From: Methanolobus profundi
GTDB lineage: Archaea > Halobacteriota > Methanosarcinia > Methanosarcinales > Methanosarcinaceae
Reading direction: 5' to 3'
Assembly (NCBI RefSeq): GCF_900114835.1
Contig: NZ_FOUJ01000001.1
Coordinates: 1,048,954-1,112,953, forward strand
Length of the DNA: 64,000 bases
Below are positions 18,201 through 25,304 of this stretch, piece after piece; the stretch's first letter is position 1; the number at the start of each line of letters is the position of its first letter. Below the pieces are notes generated by a model. It ran no database searches, was not told the origin of the DNA, and worked only from the letters and a program-made list of their open reading frames with translations. A program made the translations under genes and the position numbers.

Positions 18201-18852
18201 CGACCGTTTCAATTTCCCAGCCACTGCCATTATATGATGCATATTTGAGATCACCATTAGTCCAATCATAATAACTTATGGCAGGATGATCAGAGGAATT
18301 CATGACAAGAGAAAGGAAATAACCAACATTACCTGTGCTGTCAACCGTCTCGATCTCCCAGCCACTTCCATTATAAAAAGCATATTTGACATCAGTATTA
18401 TTAACATCGTAATAACTTATGGCGGGATGATCAGAGGAATTAAAAACAAGAGAGGTAGCATACTGACCAACATTACCTGCGCTGTCAACCGTTTCAATAT
18501 TCCAGCTAGCACCATTATAAATAGCATATTTGAGATCACCATTTGACTGATCATAATAACTGATACCAGGATGATCTGATGAATTAAAGGCAAGAGAGGT
18601 ATATTGACCAACAACTCCATCGCTGTCTACAGTTTCAATTTCCCAGCTAACGCCATTATAAGCGGCGTATTTAAGATCAAAAGCCGGACTGGTCTGATAG
18701 CTTATTGCAGGATAGTCTGAAGAATTAAAGGCAACAGAAGTATACAATCCGGCTTGGTTTGTGCTTTCAACTGTTTCAATATCCCATAAGAATGCACTTG
18801 CAGGTGTTGCAAATATCGCAAGCAGAATGATCGCAAGAATTGCGTGCCTCAT
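15241..18852 (-). CDS. Giant surface protein: seven-repeat propeller-like region, C-type lectin, PKD x3, PGF-CTERM
   Basis: Exported 1203-residue cell-surface protein. Order: signal peptide (1-20); seven repeats of about 44 residues (about 23-335) with consensus W-x-IETVDS-x-G-x-VG, then SLAFNSSDHPAISYYD and DLKYA-x-YNGSG; a cadherin-like segment (about 345-465); a C-type lectin domain (about 470-620, AWIGANDAAVEGEWRW, GEPNDSG, MWNDLP); an Ig/Fn3-like segment; three PKD domains (each with WDFGDG or WEFGDG, about 735-975); a PGF-pre-PGF domain (about 1010-1160); and PGF-CTERM (TPGFTVIAGIVFVSLAVLVRRK). Many N-glycosylation sequons are seen. It is probably lipid-anchored by an archaeosortase and used for adhesion or glycan binding. 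Seven repeats suggest one closed beta-propeller. Confidence 0.88.
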   Translation of the reverse strand: MRHAILAIILLAIFATPASAFLWDIETVESTNQAGLYTSVAFNSSDYPAISYQTSPAFDLKYAAYNGVSWEIETVDSDGVVGQYTSLAFNSSDHPGISYYDQSNGDLKYAIYNGASWNIETVDSAGNVGQYATSLVFNSSDHPAISYYDVNNTDVKYAFYNGSGWEIETVDSTGNVGYFLSLVMNSSDHPAISYYDWTNGDLKYASYNGSGWEIETVDSTGQVGEYNSLALNSSDYPSISYYYNNAGDLKYASYNGSGWEIETVDSTGQVGLHTSIDFDSSDYPVISYQDGSPNNDLKCAYYDGSGWIIEIVDSIGSVGMYGSLALNSSDYPVISYYDSGTNQDLKVAVAYFLATSVNASYTSVTYDENDNMTIDQGIVVNGSSTFTSARVYIGDGYVENEDFLRFTNTSSINGSFSSLTGILSLSGSGNAADYQEAFRNVRYENINDTPDTSDRNITFVMGSNTLYLESTGHYYESVYNVSSISWTDAKDAAEARSLSGMQGYLATILTEDESAFLESKAPDNAWIGANDAAVEGEWRWVTGPENVTGEGTLFYYQGNSTTLPGFYTNWNTGEPNDSGGTEEYAQILGAGNKMWNDLPDVGGVSYYLVEYGGMPNETAPQLTATITVSINSINDAPSMPGNFTSPLEGDSVERGSTINVSWGESTDVENDSLVYDLWYFNGTWTQIADMLNVASFNFTIPIDDVSGAMFKVYANDSVDNSSENNVTFDLTSFVPVTNFTADVTSGIVPITVNFTDLSSNHSTGWLWDFGDGNTSTDQNPTHIYTTGGTYNVSLNASNLAGSNVSTQLSYITAYSVPGSNFSANVTEGAVPLTVGFTDLSTNTPTSWYWDFGDGNNSTSQDPIHTYVTAGTYNVSLNATNIAGSDVTIQIAYISVYITPVANFSASVTSGTAPLSVTFTDLSSNTPTSWLWEFGDGSNSTSQNPTHSYTVAGSYNVTLNATNAAGSNASTRTAYINVSAASSSSGSDDGSSHRTSVGPSMEPDTVSSSDTSVKYVMGGTAVEFDLSDGNGPVIAISFDSKDNEGLVVTKVQVLKERPSDVPVPQGSSYSLMSIDVGAVGTISEDNADNLRIRFKVSREWIEENNIDVSTIRMTRYHGEQWNDLPTYQEREENGYIYFYAETPGFSIFEIVGDEISEATEQVPVPSSLDEEEVGPVEEETPDTPGFTVIAGIVFVSLAVLVRRK

Positions 18853-19144
18853 GTTAGACCACCCCTACAGATCGTATTTGTTGATGTGGTCGATGGCTGC
18901 AGTGTGATACAAAAATGGAAAATGTTATGATTTGCTGGACTGTAGAACAAATGTTCACGATAATTCTCTCCTCAGGTATGAATCGTAATAAGATTAATGA
19001 GTGGATATAATATTACTCATATATAATTGATGTATTATAAACATAGCAGCTGATATTATTTTATTTAAAAAAAGTGAATAAGAGCAAAAAATAGTAAGGA
19101 ATAAAAAAGCATCTGTAAGAAGAGTACCCTGTCCAGATACTCCA

Positions 19145-20248
19145 TCAGACAAAACTATCGCCAAGCACACTCTCAGCCAGTAAAACCGAAACATCCTTGA
19201 TATTCATTTCCTCGCCCTTTGATTCGCAGGCTCCTGACATATGATGAACACAGAAAGGACAGTATGAAGCAAGCATGTCAGCCTTATCCTTGTAACTCTG
19301 CACCGTCAGCATGGCGATGTCATTTGCAATATCCGGGAAGTTAGGTTTAAGACCGGCAGGTCCTCCGCAGCATACCTGTTTACCATCAAAGAGTTCCTTA
19401 ATTTCCACACCCATACTTGTAAGGATACTTCGTGGAACATCCTTTGTTCCTCTCAGTGGACATGCATCCCTGACAGCGACCGTAAGGTCAAGCTTCTCTG
19501 GTTTTAGGATGCCTTTATCGATCATATCCTTAAAGATATTCAGGGAATGCTCTACCTCAAAGTTCAGTTCACGATAAAGCTCAGGATAATCATGACTGAG
19601 AACAAGATAACAACCCGGACATGAGGCTATGACCTTCTTCACTCCCAGTGACTCAATATAATCCACGAACTTCTTTGCATGCTCAGCAGCCTGCTCAAAA
19701 TGACCACTATCAATAAGGAAAAGTCCGCAGCATTTCTCTTCTTTAAGTATCATGGGTCTTATTCCTGCATGATTGAGCAGGCGGATCGTGGCTCTGGCAA
19801 CATCCTGCTGGCTATATGATACCCAGCAGCCTGCCATGTAAGCGACCTCTGAACTTTCGGCAAGGTCAAGATCATCAGTGATCCAGTCAAACCTCTTTGA
19901 AGGGTCTTTAGCACCAGGACTGTTGTGCTCAACGATATTATTTGAGATCACTGTGGTCTTTGCAGGCTCTCTGCCCTGTTTTGCCAGCAGTTCCCGTTCG
20001 TACTGGATGATACCTGTTATGGAAATATTAACAGGGCACACATCATCACATGCACCACATCGTGAGGAAAGGTAGATATTATCCATCTCATCCTGTGTAA
20101 GCTCCTCACCTGCGATCACCTTACTAAGGCTCTCTATCTTTCCCTGCGGAGTGAAACGGTTACCCTCCGTGACCATATTCACCGGACAGACATCCCAGCA
20201 TTTCTTGCAGTCGATACAATAACTTGCCTCAAGTTCGAACTGGTTCAT
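19145..20248 (-). CDS. HdrD-like (Fe-S)-binding oxidoreductase subunit
   Basis: Electron-transfer protein of 367 residues. The N terminus has two 4Fe-4S motifs (CIDCKKCWDVCP at about 11 and CGACDDVCP at about 68). The remainder carries two CCG-type cysteine domains (KCCGLFLIDSG near 170 and CCGGPAGLKP near 295), as in heterodisulfide reductase HdrD/HdrB and glycolate oxidase GlpC/GlcF. No partner subunit is adjacent, so the donor and acceptor cannot be named. The 292-base gap to the surface protein (18853-19144) holds AT-rich promoter-like sequence and no gene that I can support. Confidence 0.82.
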   Translation of the reverse strand: MNQFELEASYCIDCKKCWDVCPVNMVTEGNRFTPQGKIESLSKVIAGEELTQDEMDNIYLSSRCGACDDVCPVNISITGIIQYERELLAKQGREPAKTTVISNNIVEHNSPGAKDPSKRFDWITDDLDLAESSEVAYMAGCWVSYSQQDVARATIRLLNHAGIRPMILKEEKCCGLFLIDSGHFEQAAEHAKKFVDYIESLGVKKVIASCPGCYLVLSHDYPELYRELNFEVEHSLNIFKDMIDKGILKPEKLDLTVAVRDACPLRGTKDVPRSILTSMGVEIKELFDGKQVCCGGPAGLKPNFPDIANDIAMLTVQSYKDKADMLASYCPFCVHHMSGACESKGEEMNIKDVSVLLAESVLGDSFV

Positions 20249-20277
20249 ATTATCACCATATTAACAGAATTGAATGT

Positions 20278-21246
20278 TCACTTATCCCAATATTCCTTAT
20301 CCCTTATCTCATCGACCTTTCCCCTGAGTTGTTCAGGATATGGATACAGGAATGAATTATAATACGAGCCCTCACCCTGAGAACGGAATGCCAGCATCCT
20401 CAATACCTCGAACACTGCATCCTCACTTATGATATTATTAACATAACGTCCGACCATATCCTCAAAAAAGGAACTCTCTTCCTGAGTGATGTCTGCAAGC
20501 ATTGAGAACATATCTCTTGCAGCATTCACTTTCTGATCGACCGACCCTGGTCTTCTCATCAATGAACTTAACAAAGAACCATATTCATCAAGTATCAAGG
20601 ATATATCCTTACCAGAACCCGGTAATAAGGACATTTCTGTGGCTATGACGGGATCATAGGATATGAAAAGAAAACGATTGTTCCTGTGGAACTCCACTAG
20701 AGCTTCCATAGAACCTTCGGCCTTTACCTGTCTGAAGGCTGTGAATGTGTATAATTGTGTCAGAAAGTGATGACGTATACGACTGTTGCGTAACCTGTCA
20801 TTCTCTTCTATCGGATAGCCGGGGTATCTGTCAATTACCTGGCCTGCAAAGAGCCCGGACATCCTTTTGACCACTGGAGACATGCTTTCCTTTGCATAGA
20901 CCTTTGCATCATCAATCCCCATACTGGGAGAATGACCCTTAAAAATGCAACCATCGATGTCCCCGAGACCATCAAGGAAATCAGTTGTAAAATCAAGCAT
21001 CCTGTCAGTAAGGTCCTCTCCGGTAGAGGGCATAATGAGCCTGTCCTCACCATCGACCCTTACAAGCCTTAAAGGGTCACGTGGAACACCCAGACCTATT
21101 TCAATCTCCGGACATACCGGTATAATATCCGCTAACGGCATCATGTCCCTAACTATATCGGACCGGACACCATGCCCATCATGACGGACATTACCGAATT
21201 CCAGACATCTGCTTACAAGAACTGTTGGCCTTGGGAACTGTCTCAT
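20278..21246 (-). CDS. DUF523/DUF1722 (YbgA-like) protein
   Basis: A 322-residue protein joining two uncharacterised domains. The N-terminal DUF523 half has VSRCLEFGNVRHDG and VCPEIEIGLGVPR with conserved Cys residues; the C-terminal half is DUF1722, typical of bacterial YbgA. The function is not established. It lies 29 bases upstream of the Fe-S gene on the same strand and 30 bases after pepD, so the three may form one transcript. Confidence 0.82.
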   Translation of the reverse strand: MRQFPRPTVLVSRCLEFGNVRHDGHGVRSDIVRDMMPLADIIPVCPEIEIGLGVPRDPLRLVRVDGEDRLIMPSTGEDLTDRMLDFTTDFLDGLGDIDGCIFKGHSPSMGIDDAKVYAKESMSPVVKRMSGLFAGQVIDRYPGYPIEENDRLRNSRIRHHFLTQLYTFTAFRQVKAEGSMEALVEFHRNNRFLFISYDPVIATEMSLLPGSGKDISLILDEYGSLLSSLMRRPGSVDQKVNAARDMFSMLADITQEESSFFEDMVGRYVNNIISEDAVFEVLRMLAFRSQGEGSYYNSFLYPYPEQLRGKVDEIRDKEYWDK

Positions 21247-21276
21247 GGAAGTAATATTGAACCTGATAGATTATAA

Positions 21277-22803
21277 TCATGCCTTCCTGCTTTTTCTACC
21301 CTTTTTTCCAGAGACATTGGTTCTATCCTTTTCATCCATTCCATCGAACTTCCTCTTATTATCATAAGAAGCAAGTAAAGCCACCATAAAGTCCCAGACC
21401 TTCTTCACAGATGGTATGTGCAATCTCTCATCAGGAGAATGAGGGTTCTTTATTGTCGGACCGAAGGATATCATATCCATATCATCATACTTCGAGCCGA
21501 TAACTGCACATTCCAGACCTGCATGGATGACCTCTATCTTAGCATATTCCGCGAACACACTGGAATATACATCATTGCACTGTTGCAGTAGGGAAGAGGC
21601 CATATCAGGTTGCCATGGAGGGTAGCCTGAACCATGAGAGCAGGTAGCACCATACTGCACGGAAACTGAAACTATCTTTGCAGTGAGGTCATCCAGACCC
21701 TTCTCAAAAGAACTGCGCTGACTTGATACTATCACCAGCTCGCGATTCTCGATCTTCACTGTAGCAAGGTTGTTCGAGGTCTCAACAAGTCCAGGAGTTG
21801 CAGGTGACATTGAAGATACGCCATGTGGTAATGCCTGTAAAAGACCAATGACCTTGAGCAGAGATGCAGTGTCGATAGCCTCAGTATCTGAACTAGATTC
21901 GACCTCATCCATCCTGACAGAAACGGAACTTTCATGTTCAGAATACCCTTCCCTCATAAGTTCCTCAAATTCGGATACAAGTGAAACAGCTTTCTCCTTG
22001 TTCCCTGAAGGGATCGCTATGGAAGCTTCCGCATGTCTTGGAATTGCATTATGTGCAGAACCTCCTTTGATATCCAGAAGCATGACATCCAGCTCGTCTG
22101 TCAGAGCTTTAAGGGCACCTGCAAGTAGCTTATTGGCATTTGCCCTGTTCTCATGGATATCTACACCGGAATGTCCACCTGAAAGACCATCTACAACTAT
22201 TTTGAAGAACTGATGATCAGCGGGTATTGATGATCTTTCCACTGGTAGCTTTATTGTCGTGTTCAGACCACCTGCACATCCAACAGTGAAGATACCCTCA
22301 TCCTCAGAATCCACGTTCAGGAGTATCTTGCCTGTTATAAAATCAGGCATCAGAGCATTGGCACCCGTAAGCCCGGTCTCTTCATCAACGGTAAAAAGAA
22401 GCTCTAGTGGCGGATGTGCCAGTTCTTTGTCCTCAGCAATGGCAAGAGCAAAAGCAATGGCTATGCCGTTATCTGCACCAAGTGTCGTCCCCTGTGCCTT
22501 AAGCCACTCACCTTCGATAACAGGTATTATAGGATCCGTACTGAAATCGTGTTCACAATCCCGGTCCTTCTCACCCACCATATCCATATGCCCCTGAATA
22601 ACGATCGCAGGCAGTTTCTTGTATCCTCTGGAACCGGGTACCCCTATCACAATGTTGTTAACATTATCGAACTTTACACTGAACCCATGTGACAAAGCCC
22701 ACTGTTTAAGCCACATGGCTATCTTTTCCTCATTGCCGGAGCATCTGGGTACGCTGCTTATCTCCCTGAAAAGGGTAAGGATCTTCTCTGTGGTCTCGTC
22801 CAT
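21277..22803 (-). CDS. pepD: Cytosol non-specific (Xaa-His) dipeptidase
   Basis: Zinc dipeptidase of the M20 family, PepD/PepV group. The 508-residue protein has the metal and catalytic residues in order: QGHMDMV (His, about 80), LGADNGIAIAF (Asp bridging zinc), DEETGLTGA (catalytic Glu) and NVDSEDEG, plus the dimerisation domain starting GLSGGHSGVDIHENRAN and the final His in PHSPDERLHIPSV. Length is close to the usual 485-500, with a short basic extension at the end (KKGRKSRKA). Role: turnover of dipeptides in the cytoplasm. Confidence 0.92.
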   Translation of the reverse strand: MDETTEKILTLFREISSVPRCSGNEEKIAMWLKQWALSHGFSVKFDNVNNIVIGVPGSRGYKKLPAIVIQGHMDMVGEKDRDCEHDFSTDPIIPVIEGEWLKAQGTTLGADNGIAIAFALAIAEDKELAHPPLELLFTVDEETGLTGANALMPDFITGKILLNVDSEDEGIFTVGCAGGLNTTIKLPVERSSIPADHQFFKIVVDGLSGGHSGVDIHENRANANKLLAGALKALTDELDVMLLDIKGGSAHNAIPRHAEASIAIPSGNKEKAVSLVSEFEELMREGYSEHESSVSVRMDEVESSSDTEAIDTASLLKVIGLLQALPHGVSSMSPATPGLVETSNNLATVKIENRELVIVSSQRSSFEKGLDDLTAKIVSVSVQYGATCSHGSGYPPWQPDMASSLLQQCNDVYSSVFAEYAKIEVIHAGLECAVIGSKYDDMDMISFGPTIKNPHSPDERLHIPSVKKVWDFMVALLASYDNKRKFDGMDEKDRTNVSGKKGRKSRKA

Positions 22804-22944
22804 GGTATGCCTGCCAATATCTGCTGTTATCAGTAAATTTCAGTATATGTATTGTTACTGTTTCTCTATAAATTATCTCACACAACAAAGATAAGAATGA
22901 TCCAGATAATCATAATTTAAAGGCAATTGACCGGAGGGGACCAT

Positions 22945-23484
22945 ATGGATATCTCAGACATACTCAGCGTGACCATGGGAGACATCGTGGAACAGGAAGT
23001 AGATGCAATAGTTAATGCAGCAAATAACTCACTCCTTGGAGGTGGAGGTGTTGACGGAGCTATCCACTACGCAGCAGGTCCGCAGCTTCTGGAGGAATGT
23101 CGCACACTTGGCGGATGTCCCACCGGAGAGGCAAGGATTACAAAAGGTTACCTGCTTCCGGCAACGTGGGTGATCCATACTGTAGGTCCAATTTGGAAAG
23201 GCGGGAACTTCATGGAAGAGAAGCTCCTGACAGATGCCTATAGGAACTCCCTCTACCTGGCAGAGGAACATGGGATAAGAAGCATTGCATTCCCCGGGAT
23301 AAGTATTGGAGCCTATGGTTTTCCAGTTGACAGAGCCTCGGGACTTGCGGTGGGAACTGTGATCGAACACCTTCGGTCAGGGAGCGAACTTGAGGATGTC
23401 CGGCTTATATGCTTCAATGAGAACGCATATGATTCCTATTCAAAGGCATTGTATGAGATCCTCGAACATATCCCTGACATGTAA
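22945..23484 (+). CDS. Macro-domain protein (O-acetyl-ADP-ribose deacetylase type)
   Basis: A 179-residue stand-alone macro domain that binds ADP-ribose and probably hydrolyses O-acetyl-ADP-ribose or ADP-ribosyl-aspartate/glutamate. Signatures: [23 protein letters not shown] (ribose and catalytic loop, about 18-40) and [12 protein letters not shown] (phosphate loop). The start at ATG 22945 is set by GGAGGGG six bases upstream; an in-frame extension has no ribosome site. Confidence 0.92.
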   Translation: MDISDILSVTMGDIVEQEVDAIVNAANNSLLGGGGVDGAIHYAAGPQLLEECRTLGGCPTGEARITKGYLLPATWVIHTVGPIWKGGNFMEEKLLTDAYRNSLYLAEEHGIRSIAFPGISIGAYGFPVDRASGLAVGTVIEHLRSGSELEDVRLICFNENAYDSYSKALYEILEHIPDM

Positions 23485-23599
23485 GTACTATAACCAGCCT
23501 GTGAACCCTTATTTTAACTACTCATTATTATGAGAATTAGCATACTGATATATTAGAAATACATATATACAATAAGTGAGTGGAAGTAATTGGCAAATA

Positions 23600-23830
23600 G
23601 AACCATGCACAGAGAATATCAAGACATGTTCTTATATTCAATTCTGTGACACACGGTGGTGTGGTTGTTGATACGGTAAATGGTTGGTGGTACCGTAATT
23701 GCCCGAAAAGAGCCTATTGGCAGGGATTCCCATTCATCTCTAGAGCGGGAGAAAGTATGTTCCTCATAAAACGTATAAGGGAATCCTGCCCTTTGGGACA
23801 ATTCTTTTGTTGAGAATTATCGCTGTACCA
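23600..23830. ncRNA. Candidate structured RNA in a 395-base gap
   Basis: The gap between the macro-domain and amidotransferase genes (23485-23879) has no convincing coding region but several inverted repeats: ACGGTA-N12-TACCGT (23673-23696), GGCAGGGATTCCC paired with GGGAATCCTGCC (23719-23790, one bulged base, loop of about 46), and AATTCT-N7-AGAATT (23800-23818). A TATA-like ACATATATACAA lies near 23563, correctly placed for a transcript starting near 23590. It could be a small RNA or a long 5' leader of the amidotransferase gene. I cannot match it to a known RNA family. Confidence 0.35.
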
Positions 23831-23879
23831 GTGTATCTGCTCGCAGATCATTTATTCTGTAGATAAGATATAAGCAGCT

Positions 23880-24587
23880 ATGACCTTGCTTATCGTTAAG
23901 AACATATCAAGGGAAGGACCTGGAATACTTCAAAAAATACTTGATGAAAATAGGATCCCTCACGATATAGTTGACCTTGATGCCGGTGATGAACTTCCTG
24001 AACCGGAAAACCATTCTGCACTTATTGTCTTTGGTGGACCGGACAGTGCCAACGATACTACAGAGAAGATGACAAAAGAACTTGAGATGATAGGCAGAGC
24101 TCTGGATTCAGGGATCCCATATCTTGGTATATGTCTTGGAATGCAGGCACTTGTCAAAGCATGTGGCGGTTCCGTACATGCCAACGATGTGAAAGAGATA
24201 GGATTCAGAGGAGAGGACGGAGAACCTTATTCCATAGATATTGATAAAGGGTACATTGATGACCCTCTGTTCAATGGTCTTGAAAGTCCTTTGAAGATAT
24301 TCCATCTTCACGGTGAGACCGTGGCGATCACCGAAGAGATGCAACTACTGGCCACTGGAAAATACTGCAGGCACCAGATAGTGAAGATCGGAGACAGGGC
24401 CTATGGGATACAGGGACATTTCGAACTGACACCGGAGATGTTCACTACCTGGCTGGATAACGACCCTGAGCTCATGGAAATGATCAGGGAAGAACTGTTA
24501 AAGGACTTCAAGCTTCTTGAAGATGAATACACAGGAACCGGCAGAAAGTTGTTCACAAATTTCCTGAAAATAAGCGGATCCCTCTGA
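23880..24587 (+). CDS. Class I glutamine amidotransferase (GMP synthase GuaA-N like)
   Basis: A 235-residue glutaminase-type protein resembling the amidotransferase half of GMP synthase. The nucleophile is in GICLGMQALV (about residue 82), with FHLHGETVAI and the His/Glu pair in GIQGHFELTPE near 180. No partner synthetase is adjacent, so it may be a stand-alone hydrolase acting on a gamma-glutamyl compound, as in GATase1 proteins of the YfeJ type. The preceding gap carries the candidate structured RNA. Confidence 0.85.
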   Translation: MTLLIVKNISREGPGILQKILDENRIPHDIVDLDAGDELPEPENHSALIVFGGPDSANDTTEKMTKELEMIGRALDSGIPYLGICLGMQALVKACGGSVHANDVKEIGFRGEDGEPYSIDIDKGYIDDPLFNGLESPLKIFHLHGETVAITEEMQLLATGKYCRHQIVKIGDRAYGIQGHFELTPEMFTTWLDNDPELMEMIREELLKDFKLLEDEYTGTGRKLFTNFLKISGSL

Positions 24588-24646
24588 CATCATAAACATT
24601 GTGAAAATTCAATACTTTTTTGTATAAGTCTGATAGATACAATTCC

Positions 24647-25180
24647 ATGAGAATTCCTCAGGCACTGGAAACGGAAAGGCTTAGCATCAGAAGGTATACT
24701 GTAGATGATCTGCAGGACCTTTATCTTTTCTTCAATAATGAGGAGGTGACAAGCTCCACAGACATGCCGCTGCACAGAACTTTTGAGGAGACAGAGGAAT
24801 TCCTTGAGATGATTGTCAGGTCTTATGACGGCGAAGAACCACTGTTTGCAATGGCGATCAGCAGGAAAGATACAGGGAAAGTGATAGGTTCATGTGGTTT
24901 CTCGAAACTGGAGTTCTCTCCTGATACGCAAATATATTATGCACTTGAACCCGAGTATCAGGGTAACGGATACGCGACCGAAGCTGTCATGAAGATGCTT
25001 GAATACATGATACTGGTGCTTGATATCGAGAGGATATCCATTTATTGTTCACAGGAAAATACCGCCTCCATTAACCTGGCAAAACGGGTCGGTATGGAAC
25101 ATCATGGTACTTTTGAGATGAATGGCAAGGATGCTGAATATTTCCTGTTGACACGGGAAATGTATCTTCATGGAAATTAA
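24647..25180 (+). CDS. GNAT acetyltransferase, RimJ/RimL-like
   Basis: A 177-residue acetyl-CoA-dependent N-acetyltransferase. LETERLSIRRYTVDDLQDLY at the start and the acetyl-CoA loop YQGNGYATEAVMKML (about 105-120) followed by NTASINLAKRVGM are typical of the RimJ group, which acetylates ribosomal proteins or small amines. ATG 24647 is preferred over TTG 24620 because the family motif starts six residues later. The substrate is unknown. Confidence 0.88.
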   Translation: MRIPQALETERLSIRRYTVDDLQDLYLFFNNEEVTSSTDMPLHRTFEETEEFLEMIVRSYDGEEPLFAMAISRKDTGKVIGSCGFSKLEFSPDTQIYYALEPEYQGNGYATEAVMKMLEYMILVLDIERISIYCSQENTASINLAKRVGMEHHGTFEMNGKDAEYFLLTREMYLHGN

Positions 25181-25280
25181 TAGAATACCCTTTTTCACCC
25201 GATCAACATCCAGAATAACACTCCAGCTGATGTGCATATTTGCACAGGAAGTGCCGCAGCATATCAAAAACATATTTATG

Positions 25281-25290
25281 TTATAAAATA
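25281..25290 (+). promoter_or_regulatory. TATA box of the 25305 gene (probable leaderless transcript)
   Basis: TTATAAAATA lies 15-24 bases before ATG 25305 and no ribosome site lies between them. This spacing implies transcription starting at or very near the start codon. Confidence 0.5.
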
Positions 25291-25304
25291 TACTCTCATA
25301 ATAT

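Noticed and set aside
15241..18852. CRISPR-like array in the repeated part of the surface-protein gene
   Set aside because: Repeats are about 132 bases, in frame, diverged and protein-coding; there are no spacers.
23619..23801. A 60-codon minus-strand frame in the gap after the macro-domain gene
   Set aside because: It has no ribosome site, an unconvincing composition, and lies across the inverted repeats that better explain the region as RNA.
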